A stretch of DNA of 64,000 nt from Meghimatium bilineatum (Eukaryota; Mollusca; Gastropoda; Stylommatophora; Philomycidae): NCBI GenBank assembly GCA_034231615.1, contig CM067307.1, forward strand, positions 7,805,013 through 7,869,012, in the 5' to 3' direction. The notes under the pieces were generated by a model, which was not told the DNA's origin, searched no databases, and worked only from the letters and a program-made list of their open reading frames with translations. A program made the translations under genes and the position numbers. Below, piece by piece: positions 20,800-35,700 of the stretch (position 1 is the first letter of the stretch; every line of letters begins with the position of its first letter).

Positions 20800-23700
20800 C
20801 TGCACAAAAGAAAACAAAACAATAATAAATAGTAGACCATAAACTTAACTAAATATACTGCGTTATACAAATACAGTGGATGTCTTCGTTCGTTCTCAAA
20901 CTCCTGCAGATTAGCAGAATGTAGCCCAGAAAATGGAATGCGCTGTGTCATAGTTTACATATTAGCAATGATATCTACGCATTTTAGCCTGACACATCCA
21001 ACTTCAGCATGGCTTATGGACGTATTACAGCATGCTTGGCAGGTAACTCGTTATTCTATACTTCTCTTTCAGACCCTAACAATACATGGGCAATAGCATA
21101 TCTTGCTCTTCTGCATTAACTCTCGATAACTAATTCAAATTTTCGTGAAACCTGCAGAGTATAGGTTAACCTGTTACAATCCATGGAAAAATGATGCATA
21201 CTTCCTCTGGCACTATACTACCTTTGCATATATTTGATAGAAGAACCTTACTTCTCAAAGACTAGCTCACTACCTTGGCTTTCGGAAATTACAACCTAGC
21301 AATACAGGTGTTGTCTTACACTGTACACCGACAGTGTTTTGGGTGAGGGGGCCAAGAAGTACTAATCAGAGAAATTGCTTGTCTTGCGCAATGAATTCTC
21401 ATTCCACCTTAGTCCACACTACCTGGGCATGATCAGTAAAGATAGATTAGCTAGATTGCTCCGTGCGAGCTTCAAAACCATCCGTTTCTAGGGTGCACCA
21501 CAAGGATGTGCTTTTAGGATCTCGATTATTTGCAAACCCTGGTATTGCACAAGAACAATCCACATCCCTGTGTGCCCTAGCGGCATATCAAAGGCTATCA
21601 TTTGTGATAAAACAAACCTATTGCATGTTGATCTGTTAAACACCATCACAGGAATCAGAGATGATACAAACAGTAAAGTGTTCAAAGCCAGTCATTAATG
21701 ATGTGAACAATTAAAGAGCAAACAAGTCAAAGAAAATTACTCTTCTGGGATATGGAATGGATTAACACAATTTATATGATTTTGTTGCTGAAGCCCTCAT
21801 ATTTCTAGTGCGTTGGGTTGTTCTACCACACTGGAGATTAATCTATTTGTGATGATTTCCTATTTGAAAAATGTGTTCAGCACTTTAACATCTCAGTACT
21901 CAAACAGCATTTGAAAACATTAGATACTTGGATACCATTATATATGAACAACAAACAAACTGCAGTAATTGCAATGAGATTAACAATTCCATTTCTACAA
22001 TTAAGCGTAACTAATTCCTTGACTTCTGTTCATTCTCAAACTCCTGTAGATTGGCAGAATATAGTCTGGAGAACGGCATGCAATGTAATGGTTTACTGCT
22101 TAGAAACACTATCTGTGCCTTTCGGCCTGACACATTCGAATTCAGCATGGATTCTGGGTGACTATAATCTTTTGTAGTATCATCATCATCATCAGGTGCC
22201 ATGCCGGGTGGCGTAGGCGGTCATGGCTCTCCACAGCTCTCTGTCCACAGTATTATGTATCAAAGTCGTTGTTGTTTCTTTGCCATGCCAGGTTGTCAAA
22301 CTGTCTAATATTTTCTCACGTTGTCGCCCTCTGTCTCTGGTGCCTTCAATCTTGCCTGTTGCGATTATGTTCTCTAAACCTGCCTGTCTCATGAAATGGC
22401 CATAATAAGAAGATTGCCTTTTTCTTATATTGTTGATTAAGGTCTGTTTCGCATTTAACTCTTTTAACACCTCTACATTAGTTCTTCTGGCAGTCCATGG
22501 TATTCTCAGAATTCTTCTGTAGAACCACATCTCTGTTGCCTCCAATCTCCCACTTTCCAGTTTTTGTAGTATAGGACAGTCAATTCCACCACAAAACCTC
22601 CTTAGTCACCTCCTATTACGTGGGGAAGTATAACAGTGTCGCTACTCTTTGCTCCCATTTAGGGCCCAGATGTGTCATGTGATGTATTCCTTCCAGAACG
22701 TTGTCTTCCCAATGAACTCTCTGTCTTGGGCGATGTGGCTTGCATTTTCTAGCGATGTATTCATGTTATCTTTAATGTCGTCAGTCCATGGTCTTCTTGG
22801 TCTGCCCTTTCTCCTCTTCTCAGGTACTCTTCCCTCCATTATTTGTCTTTCTAAACAGTTATGTCTCTTTATTTGACCAAACAGGCGTAGTTTTCTTTTT
22901 GTTATTGTGTTTAGTAACCAACACTCTGGAATATTCAATGTGTTTATAATATCTAAGTTTCTGATTTTATCCTTCCATGATATTCTATCAGATGACGCAA
23001 TGAAATACTAATGATTTCAAGTATTTTGGATTAGGAGTACCCAACCTGTATGTTTCTTTTCATACATGTCTAGACATTGTCTATAAGATTTACATAGACT
23101 GATTACTTACCTAGAATGAGAGTGCCTTGGTGGAGACCGTCTTGGAGAATTTCGGTGAGATGGACTGTGACGAGAATTGCTGCCATGGTAATCATTTCTT
23201 GAGTAACCGCTGCTGATACCACCTCGGCTGTAAAATATTGACAATAACAAAACATTAAAAACATTTCAATTAGATAACACTTTATTTTATTTGCTGACTC
23301 TCATTCAATAAGACAGTATTTTTCTGTTGTTTAGTGTGCTAATTCTTTCTATTGTGGCACGTCTATTTCAATTTCTGCTCTATCAATATTCTTCTTCTTC
23401 TTCAGCGTTCATTCTCAAACTCCCGCTGGATTTCTCTTGCAACAGGACACTGGTCCTACAAGATTTCCAGTTGAATGTAGTCCAGAGAATGGAAATGCAT
23501 TGTGTTGCCGTTTTATTTGCGCCAGTGGCCCAACACATCCGTCTTCGGCGGGGCTCTATCAATATAAAGAACTGTAATGTTATTTATTTGATGCTTTCAA
23601 TGATACAGATTAAAAATTTTTTTAAAAATTATTTCAGTAATACAACAGTACCATGGACAGCCAAGAAAACTAATGCAGAGGTTCTCATTGATGTTGGCGT

Positions 23701-26700
23701 AAAAAGATCAATCATATCAAACATTAGAGGCAGACAGTCAAGGTTTCTAGGGCATGTGCTGAGAAGAGCCCAGCTTGACACTTAATAACCACTGGAAAGA
23801 TCAAAGGGAGAAGAGATAGAGGTCGACAAAGAGAAAAGTTACTAGATGGGCTTGTATTGTGGCACGGTAGAAGCTCACCAACCGAGCTTATTGACAACAC
23901 AAGAGACAGAGAGTCGTGGAGAAACATGATCGCCTATGCCAGTCGGCATGGCACTTGATTGATTGAATACAACAGTTGTCTGTTTTAGTTAGTTGACTCA
24001 ATAAGATAATATTTGTCTTTTTTAATTAGTTGACAGCTAAGAAAACTAATGTAGAAGTCTGCAGAGATGCTGAAGTAAAAAGACAAATTATAGCAAAAAT
24101 TAGAAGCAGACGGCTTCTTTTTAGGGCATGTTATGAGAAGGGCAAAACTTGGAAAATTTAGTAACCACTGGAAAGATCAAGGGGAGAAGAGACAGAGGAA
24201 GACAACGAGAGAAGTTGCTGGAAAGGCTGTCACTTTGACACAAGTGGATCTATCTATTCACTAAACCCTTTATTGTCTTTCAGCGTAAGGGGTAGAAGAG
24301 TTCTCTGGAGATGGCCCTTGTGTGTGCTGAGTATATTGTGGAATTTGTCGCTTCTTTTATTTCGGTGGTCCATCATTTTAAAATGTCGACCTCTAGGTGT
24401 GTCTTCACTGTACCTGTGTAGCATAGCTTGCTGTCTGGTGGTAGTCTGCTGATGTTTGCAATCCATTTGATATATTGGTTCTTAATATACTCCAAGATTG
24501 GGGCGGTGCCGGTTCTTTGTCTAATGTCCTCATTTCTCACTCTTAGCGATATTCCTAAGGATGTCAGTAATTAAATTTATTAACAAGAGACAAAATTGCG
24601 GAGAAACATCTTCGCCTACACCACTCTGCACATGGCACTTAATTAAATAGTTAGCCAGCTCAATAAGCCAATATTTGTCTGTTTTAGTTAGTTGCCTTAT
24701 TCAATAAGCTAATACTTGTCGATTTCATTTTGTTCATTTATTCTTACAATAAGCTATAACTTTCTGTTTTAGTTAGTTGATTCTTTCAATAAGAAATTAT
24801 CTGTTTTAGAAACAAAGAATGGCGAGTCTGTGACTGAATAAAAGATGTAGAGTATGTGAGTGAACAAAGAATGGTGAATCTGTGAGTGAACAAAAAATGG
24901 TGATTCTGTAAGTTGAACAAAGAATCACAAGACTGTGACTGAACAGAGAGAATCGTGAACCTGTGAGTGAACAAAGAATAGTGATTCTGTGAGTGAACAA
25001 GGAAGGTAGTATGAAACATAAATACAAACAGAACTGACCCCCTCTGTGATAACACAACTCTTTCAGCTTCTCCAAATGATACTTGGTCATCTGGTATATG
25101 TTCTGGCTCCTGCTCGTCCACCTGGTTGCTGTAACTATGGTAACCACCAGAAGCTGCAGGCCGAGACCTCAATTTCACATCAATATCTTTCTGAAAAACA
25201 CAAAACACACAAATGGTAGTGTGTACACAATGCATACAACATGTGTGATATTAACAATAAATTAAACTTATTATCAAAGCTTGGTTGACGTGAATTTTGC
25301 TACTTTAGTATCAAACTCCTGTAAATTAGCAGGATGTAGTCTAGAGAACGGAATGTATTGTGGTGTCATGATTTACAGCTCAGTTGCGATATTTGTGTCT
25401 ATATGCCCAAACACATTAAGCTCTAGCACACGCACGTGGTTGCGTCTGTAGGTCCCAACGGCCCACAGACAAACCCACCCATGCAACAGAAAACCTTAGT
25501 AGATGACATATCATTATATTGAGGCTCTCTTAAGGAAGCTTTGTAGCATGTCATCTATATAATTATAGACCCTCTCTGAGTAGAAAGCTCCTTCAATAGT
25601 CCTTTCAATGTGGGATAATCATTATATATTATTTACATGTTCTTGTTGTCTATCCCCAGGTGGTTTGAGCTTGTATTCTAAAGCCAGATGCGTGGACTCG
25701 GCTGTGTTATGACTGTGTCTGTTCAGGATGCCCCTGACGTTTTCTATCCATCTTTTCTGTGGTTTTCCTCTGGCTTTGTACCCTGATCTCATTTGGTTAT
25801 ATGCCCGTATGAGCAACTTGTCATGATACATTCTCATAATGTGGCCAAACCGCTTGATCTGCTGCCGTTCTATGTATTCTGTGCAAGGTTTTATACCTAT
25901 TCTTTCCCTGATATCTTAATTGCATAATCTATTGAGCCTGGTGACCCATTCGGCTTTCCGTAAACATTTCATCTCACATGTCACTATCTTTCTGTAATGT
26001 GAAGATAAGAGAGACCAGGTTTGGCACTGGTAGCACAGTGTTGGCAGTAATATACCGTAGATCATTTGTCTTTTAACTTCCATCTCAAACTTGGGATGAA
26101 GAAGTAGCGGTGACGGTATGTTACTGCATTTGCCTTTTGACATCACGTCTCTATTACTCTATCGAGGCTTCCATTTTATGTAAAAATACTACCGAGATAT
26201 TTGAACTCTGTTCCTTATTTTACTCCTATATTGTCTATCTGTATGTTTAGTGGGTTTGGTGTTCTGCATATTTTCATAGTTTCCATCTTTTGTGTATTGG
26301 TCTTCATGTTGTATTTTCTACATATTGCAGATAGTGAGTTACATTGTTTTTCAAATGATACCTGTACTGATAATTAAGAAAAAGATAATTTTTGGTTCAT
26401 ATGTCCATAAAAGGAAGAAGGATTATATATATTTTACCTGTATTGGTACAGGTATTCGAGGAAATAAAGTTGAATACCACTCCAGTTTGACAAGCCACTG
26501 ACGAAGCATTTCTCCAATTGACATTGTATGTCCGCCTCCAGCCTTGACATCAACCTCCTAAATCAGGCAAAAATGGAAATAAAAACACAAAAAACAGAGA
26601 TTAATTGACAATGTTAATTTTAAGACAGTATGCAATTTTAAAATCAAAGGAACAAAATATTTTTTCTGTGTGTAAATAAGCATATTTACTAATAAGAAAT

Positions 26701-29700
26701 CTGCCTTTAGATGTATCTATTTGTGAGAGACTGCAGAAAGCATTGGAACATGAGCTAACACATGAACTGCATGACACTGTCCATTCAGAGGATTTGAGTT
26801 TAAATCATGATTGCTCTCAAGACTGGAAATTTGAAGTAAAGATTGAAATTGCCTGTAAAAACAAACATAACAGATATACAATGAAGAGACTAATAAATGA
26901 ATACCAAACTAGAACTGTGAACAGTTACTCTGATGGAATTACTGAGATATGTCTCGGAGCACCTACTGGCTTTATAGTGCATCAATGATATAACCACTTA
27001 TGGCGTGAAGTGAATGAATCGTGAAAATGTATAACATGGGTTAAAATGCTTCTTTACAACTGAATACTGTTCACAATCAGATAAAGACAAACAAGGTATG
27101 TATATATATATATATATATTACACACAGTATCATCATCAGGTACTGCCGATGGACATATAACATCTTGTCTCTTGGTTTGGTCGTGCACACTGAGATACT
27201 ATCACTGTCCATTTCATGTTTCCCTTTCATTTACCTCTTTACCTTTCTTCTATCTCTACCTTAAGTAACGTCTTCAACAAGGTGTCATGTCTTTTAATAT
27301 GTCCAAAATATTTTATTTGGATTTTCAATTCCTTTAATTGTTCTTTTTTTTCATATGCAGTGTTGTTACAGCTTTTGTTTTAATCTCTTTCCATGAAATT
27401 CTCCCGATTCTTCTATACATATACATCTCAAAGGCATGAATTCTGTTGTCTAGCTGTTTATTATTCATTATGCATGTTTCCGAGTCATACATTTAATGCA
27501 AGAGTAGATGTAGAATTTTATAATTCTCATTATTAGCTTGTAATTTATTTGGATATTAATAAATTGCTCATGTCACTGAATGTACTTTTAGCCTATTCTC
27601 CCTTGAACTTCTGTTTCACATCTATCATAATGATTATTGTTTACAACATATACAGGCACTGATCTACTTATTGTAGTATCTATCCTTGTATACATCACTT
27701 CAACATGAGAAAAAATACACGCACAAGATTTACACTGCTAGTGTTAGATAATGTAAAAGTAAAGCTACAGAGATCATCATAAACAGAATATTTTGGTCAG
27801 ATAAAATCTCTAATCAACAGCTGCTAACTAGAAAACAATCAAACAACTTTGCAGACTATTATTACAAGATGATGGAATTGAATTTGGTCAACCCTGAGAA
27901 AAGAGTCTAATGATCTCACAAACGTTTTCACATTAACCCCTGAAGGATCAACTTAAAATAGGATGACTAGGATTACATGGTAAAGAACAGCAGAGGTGAA
28001 GATGAAAGTGACAGGCTCCAAGGGATGACAATTTAACCGAGCAATGTGCTAAGAGTCCAGCTGTTGCCTTCAGAACGGCATGAGGCATAATGATTAGCCC
28101 GCTTCAACTGAATGGGAAACAAGCAAAGCACAAAATTGAAGATTTTAAGATATTAAATGTCTCCATCCTAACAATATAAAAATTAATTGAAACAATCAAA
28201 AGTGTAGGCCGTAAAATAGTAATCGGAAATTTGATTTTTCAGTCTAGAAATTAGAAATGATTAGTCATCAGGGCATCATCTCTGCACTCTGAACAACCTC
28301 CATAGGTACTCCAATCTCTTGTTCAGCACGTCCATCATCAAACTGTGACTGACTGTTCCAGTTCTATGTTGGTTGATAACACTTTTTTAGTTATAGGATA
28401 GAAGTTGTGTTTCTTCTTGTGCATCAATGCCCAGAATGCAAGACTTGGAAGTGAGATGAACAATTGTTAGAAATGAAGCCAAAAAGTCAAATCTAAACTC
28501 TTCAAACAATTAAATATGGAAGGATACCTTTAGCCTAAGAGAAGAAACAACAGATTCTGCATATAAAGTTGATTTATTGTCAGGAAAGATAAGAAAGTAC
28601 TAATATTGGATAATATCTTCAGCATCAATGAAGAAACAACAAATTCTATATATGAGGCCACAATAGTGTAGGAAAAGTGCTCTACCTTCAATATTAACAT
28701 CATAAATTGGTAGCAGTTACAGAAGATTTATGTTTATGCTCAACACATAAATATCCAATTTAAATAAAGATAAATGTGCCAGATGCCAGAAAAAACTTAA
28801 TAGTTGACTGACATTCTGATATGGCCGAAAGATGCATCTGGTATTTACTCATAGTATTTCCCCACTTACCTTCTTAATAATGATGCACTGAAACATACAA
28901 GCTGCCAGATTGGATTCACTTCCTATATTTTTTTTTTACTAATCACTGATAGCAATGTACTTAACTGTCTAACTTTTTAAGTATGAAGAGATAACAATAA
29001 AAATATAGCCCCCTTTTTGGGCCCCTTAGAATCTATTAATAACCTCTGCTGAGGCGTCCATGAAAGACTGTGGAGGATGCTGGGAGATTTGGGGAATCCT
29101 CACAATGGCTAAGGCATAGATCCTGTACATACAAAACAGTACATCAATTACTTCAGCCAGATAAAGCATGATTCTACAAATTATTTTGTAAGACACAAAA
29201 TTTTATTTCTATTTTTTTTATTAGAACTTCTTTCCATTCTCACCATTAAAAATTTTTATTCGCTGTGATAAGATAAAAAAAAAAAGGCTACCATTATTAT
29301 TACTTTGGGAGGTAATTATTCCTGATTTTTTTAAAATAGCAGTCATACAATCCTAAATGTAAATATATTTTCCTTTCATGTGTCATGATAACTAAATCTG
29401 GCAACCATGGACTTTCTTAATTTCCCATCCTACAGTCTCAAATTATCTCTCATTCGTTATGTCCACTAGGTTACTGAGGTAATGTTGATTTTCTCAATTT
29501 TCCATATGCAATCTTAAATTTTATGATCTCTCTCATTCGTTATGTCAACTAACCGACTGAGGTAAAACTGACTTTCTCAATTTCTTATCTTTAGTCTTAA
29601 ATTATATTATCTCTCACTCTCTCATTCATGTCAACTAGATGACTGTAGTAATATTGACTTTCTAAATTCTCCATCTCAAGTTCTATTATCTCTCACTCTT

Positions 29701-32700
29701 TCTCATTCATTATATCAACTAGTTGACTGAGGGTAACAATATTTCAACTAGCTGAATGAGGTAACATATAAACTATATGACTGAGGTAACATTATGTCAA
29801 ATACCTGACTGAGGTAATATTAGGGCAACTAGATGACTGTGGACCGACACCACCCCAATCTTGGAATATATTAAGAGACAACAGATCAAATGGTTTGCAC
29901 ATATCAACAGACTACCATCAGGCAGCATACCACAGCAAGCTATGCTACACAGATACAGTGAAGGGAGACCACGAAAACGATGGACCACCAAAATAAATAA
30001 GGCGACAAATTCCACAATATACTCAGCACACATGAGGGCCATATCCGGAAAACTCTTCTACCCGACGCTGAAAGGCAACAAAGAGTTTAGCGAATAGATA
30101 GATTGATGGCTGAGAGTAACATTGACTTTCTCAATTCTTTATCTTTAGTCCTACAAACCAGCTCTTCTTCTTTTCCCTCATTATTCTGTCAGTCATCAGG
30201 TCACACACTTGTATGTATTACTTGCGACATAAAGGGAGCATAGAATAGCATCACTCTGACCTGTCATGCATATTGCAGAAGGTACTGAGGATGGAATTGC
30301 CTGTCCTATCCTATAGGTAAAAGTGACCCAAAGACCATACTGAAATTGGTGTGTCGGGTCAAAACATGTAAGAATCACCCTTAACCTGTAACCTATGACA
30401 CAATGTATTCCATTTTCCAGACTACATCCTGCTAACCTGTAGGAGTTTGAGAATGAATGAAGGTCACAGCACCAACAACTTCAATAAACTACGACTTTTT
30501 TTCATGTTATCCATCTCATTTCTTTCAACAACTTTTACATGCCCAAAAAATATGATAACTGTTTTATTCAGATCTAATTGATAAGCTTTCTTTTTGTATT
30601 AATCTTAAGTATATTATTTTCTTTATTTCACTGTCCATGGTGATCTGGCTACAACACACCCAGCCTTTAATGTTATATAGAATATAACTGGAAATAAACC
30701 ATGTGAACCAGAAACATATTTAGAATTGTCAAGCTAAATTATGCCCATCCTTGTTCCTTAGAGACAGACCCAGCTATCAAAGGTCATCAACTACAGTGAA
30801 ATATTGTCCATCCTTCAGTTGTATCCCATAACCTACATGCTATTCTAATAATTTTCAAGCATCTTCGGATCAGACAGTGGGTTGCGTAACTACATATTTG
30901 CAAATCAATCTTGAAGACTGATTTTGGACTTCCTTTATATCTGCAATCCTAGATTTTTTTGGGTGAAAAGTACAATTTTGTGTGTAGCACCCTTTAACAA
31001 GGTCCGCTGTAATGCAGCATAAATGACATTTGTCCATAACATTTGGCAATTTCTCTTACTTCTTTCTCTAGGATACAACATCATAGTGGCCATGGCGCAA
31101 AAAAAAAAAAAACTTCTGAGAAGATTGTTAATCTAGTTTCAGTATCTGTTAAGTTAATATGGCTACCACAATAATTTAGTTGCTTGAAACATTTTATAAA
31201 ATTCAGGATAACAGTATGAGAAATGTATGAATTATTTTTTCTTAAAGATCCTTTTGTAGCATATGGCATCTACAAATTTGAGCAAGCCAGTTTAATTAAT
31301 TCCAGATCACTCCTGTCTTTTTTCTATTCACAGTTATCTTTATGTATCTCTTAATTTTCTCCTTTTCTCTCTGGTCAGTTATTTCACTTCAAAGCCGAGT
31401 ATGATTGTCTGGTTTTAACTCTTGGTTGGTTGCTTTCATTGATGATTCTTCTTCAGCATTCATTCTCAAACTCCCACTGGATCTCCTTTGCAGGACCATG
31501 GTCCTATTAGATTTCCAGCAGGATGTAGTCCAGAGAACGGAAATGCGCTGTGTCGCCGTTTTATTTGCACCAATGGCCCGACACATCCGTCTTCGGCGGG
31601 ATTGATGATTCAGTGGTCAATAGGTTCATGCCCTTGTACCGAATGCCATTGCATGATATATGTATGTTATTAATTCTTAGCGTGTCTCAACCAAATTCAT
31701 CCTCTTCCCATTTTCAGAGTACCTAAAATGGGCATCGTAAACAGTGACAACTGGGGCTATTATTTGTTACTGTGTCTCATGATCTGCAAGATTTAGGATG
31801 GATGGCTATGTCATGAGTGGGTGGAGTATGTTGGGGTTTCACACCTTCAAAGACATAAATATTTTGTCTGGGTCACACTAGAGTTGATTTAATGAAAGAG
31901 CTGACATCAAGAGCACATGTATCGGGGCAGATGACAATGGGCATGGGAGACATTGTGAATTCGCTATAGATGCGTCTGATGGACGAGGACACCATGGTGG
32001 ATGAGACCATAATCATAGTTTGGAATTGCTGAGGGAAATAGTAGATTGAGTGGTAGGACTAGGAAACACTTCACAATCTGCTGAAAGAGAAGAATCTTCT
32101 ATGGATGTGCCATGGGAACTATCAACATACATACACTTCACAATCTGCTGAAAGAGAAGAAGCTTCTATGGATGTGCCATGGGAACTATCAACATACATA
32201 CACTTCACAATCTGCTGAAAGAGACGAAGCTTCTATGGATGTGCCATGGGAACTATCAACATACATACACTTCACAATCTGCTGAAAGAGATGAAGCTTC
32301 AATGGATGTGCCATGGGAACTATCAACATACATACACTTCACAATCTGCTGAAAGAGATGAAGCTTCTATGGATGTGCCATGGGTGTACGACTGTCTGAT
32401 CAAATAATCAATAAATAACGTCCCAATTTTCTTGCTGATATTCTTGACGACTGTTCATTTACTATTAATACTGGATAATTTGGACTCATCCAATTTGAAT
32501 AATTCTTCTAATGTGTCTTCCATGTACAATACAATTTATGCAGCACAGAATATTTTCTGGAAATTTTAATGTTTATTTATAAAATATAAACTAAGTTTAT
32601 AAAATGGATGACGGATGTGAAGATAATAGAGAAGTTATAGACATGATGATTTTTTTATGCTGAAGAACTCTGCAGTACTCACCAATCATTTTAAGCTGGT

Positions 32701-35700
32701 AATTGACGAACAGCTCGCCAGTCCAGACAGGTGTGTGTTCATTCTATGTTGTGTATTTGTGTGTGAGTAAATATGTTGAAATACTTCACAACAGAGTTTG
32801 GCTATTTATCATTTAATCTGCACCCTCATTGATAATGAACTATTATTAAATTATACATTATAATTTAGATGAAAATAATTAAATTATAAGCATTATAACA
32901 ACATTTCTACAAATTGTTTTCTAAAAAATCTCAGACCTAGGAAAGATTATTCATGTTTCACAGATCAATATTTACATTGTTGTGACAAAATTACCTGAAA
33001 CACTGTAAATTTGTCTTACAAAATGTGACAATAATCCCAGTTTATTATTCCCATAACATGAAATAGTTGAATCTCAAAACAAGCAAATTTGTTATTCCCT
33101 TAATACACAAGTCATTCCCATAACACAGTTTCGTATTCCCATAACACTCAATAATTCATATTACTACTATAACACACAATAATTTGTCATAACACACAAC
33201 AGCTCACACTATTCCTATAACATATAACAGCTTGTTATTCCTATAACACAAATTGTTATTCCCATGTTACAAAGAAGTTTGACAGCCAAGCTCTGTGCAA
33301 GTACTGTTTGTTGCTTCTATAACTGTGTCAACATACCTCCTCATCATCCAAGAAAGGCTCATACCAGTCCCACAGATCTGATGGAGGTTGTGTGTATCTG
33401 AAACGATAATTTTTGGACACATAAGTCACTGTATGAAAGACTATTTGGGTATGAAAGATAGCATTGAAGAACACATTTCGAAGCAAGAGCAAATGATTGA
33501 AAGCTCATAATTACTGAGAATATAAACAAATGATTAAATGAAATGCTGCTGTGCTAGAGGATTGCCTATCTAGTTATATGCTATACAACTGCTTCTCCAA
33601 GTGGTGGTCTGTGAACCTATGTCAATCCTCATGCACCATCAGTGATTGGTCCGCAGGTCATCAGTACAAGCCCTTTTATATTTGTTAGTTCTCATGCATC
33701 TGGCCTTGAAACGACAGCTTAAGCTCCCACCCCTACGCTTAGAGGCAAGTGTGAATACGATCAACAATCATTCACCTGGAGAAAGGCAATAGTTCTCATG
33801 CTCCCACCAGATCTCTCCTATAACAGGTTCTTCAGTGTTTGTTCTCAAACTCCTGCAGATTAGCAGGATGTAGTCTGGAGAACGGAAGGCATTATGTCAT
33901 GATTTACAGCAATGTTGCGATATCTGCGCCTTTCAGCCTGACACATCCAACTTCATGTTTTTGGGTCACTATAAGCTTATATGGGATGGGATAGCCAACT
34001 AATACTCGCTGGTCAATACTTTCAATATTAAAAGGATTAAAACTTGCATGGTTTGGGCATGTATGCAGAAATATCCTGTTAAAAACAATTGTGCAGGGAA
34101 CAGTTGAAGGTAGAAGTAGAGGGTATAAGAAAATCATGAACAGACAATTTAAAAGACTACCTACAGTCTTCTGCATTCTTCTCAAACTCCTTCCTACAGA
34201 TTAGAATGATTAGTCTGGAGAATGGAATGTGCTGTACCATGGATTACAGTTTAGCTGTGATATCTGCACCTTTCAGCCTGACACATCCGACTTCAGCATG
34301 GCTACTGGTTTATTTACAAGGATTCACCCAGTATAATATGTATTTGGTTCACCCTATATTGTATGCATTTGGTTCACCCTGTATTGTATGTATTTGGTTC
34401 ACCCTGTATTATACATATTTCTAAATGTAAAAAAACACACTAAATCTACAAGAATTGGACAAATAAAATAAAAAAATTACCTGATGTACATGAAGCCCAG
34501 GCCCCGTATGTACGGGGAATCATTGTGAGTAATTAAATTGTTCACCTGCTTCTTTGTGAGTTTAAGAGTGAATAGCTTAAACAGCAAACAATATGCACTT
34601 GACACGATTCCACCAGCCCCTACACCTCGAACCTAGGTGGAAAGAATTTTAGAGACATTTTATATCAGAAATAATTGATGCTGCAACTACAAAGGTTGTA
34701 TGAAAAGTCAGGCAGTCAAATGAAACATTTTTTATCATACACGATATTTCTGATTGGGGTCTAACGTATCATATTTATTATGGACCAAACACAGTATTCC
34801 TTTTGATCTACCACAGTATTATTTATGAAACAACCACAATATTCCTTATACTGTGGAAATATATATATATATATATTGGATAGGTTACATTGTGTTAATC
34901 AGTACCACCAAGGAAAGACTCAGAATGTCAAAGGTGTTGTTAATGTTGACAGGTGGCAACAACAAACATCATCGTATCTTCATTTATACATGCTGACTTT
35001 GGTTGGTAAGAATTTTATTGGCTGTCATTTAAGTATTACTCTAGGAGTGCTTTGGGCTACGGGAGTTACGCCCTACAGAAATTCCCTCTGTCTGGCTAGT
35101 TGACATGGTAGTGCCTCATGCCATGGGAGTAAACACCAACGGAAAATTTAGAGGGGAAACCCTAAGGCAGTCACACATATTTTAAATTTTACTCTGGTCT
35201 GCTTCTTGACCTGTGAAAACAAAACAGACCATCGTCATATGTGGATATATATTATTATCGAGAATTATTAAAAACACTTTAATTAGTTCTTGTTTGGAAC
35301 TCGTGTCCCCCTATTTGATTATTTCCCTTGGTTAATTGTATCCGTTTACGTTTATCATTTATTGATTTAAATATAAATTTATTTAGGCTTTGGGTTAGTA
35401 TGTAAAATATAATTATTCGTTTGGTTACTGCGGCACCCTCCATTTTGTCGCACCACCTCCGATATTTTGGTTATTTATAGAATGTGTTACAGTGTATGAG
35501 AAATTATGTCTCAGATAATGAGATATTCCTCATTTTGATATTATACACACAAGTTTGTTTTTGACTCACATGAATTTTACCATACACATGTGTTTAGCAC
35601 ATTCATTAACTCCTGTATAGTGCAGGGTCTAGAACTAGGGCCAATAACGTTTTATAAAATGCAAAAGATAATTTTTTTTAAATGTATGTCCATTGTCTTT

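Noticed and set aside
20800-20951. Extension of the last PRPF38B exon to 20951 with its own Met
   Set aside because: The sequence beyond 20799 is intron and SINE-A; the acceptor TTGTGCAG and conserved phase fix the exon start.
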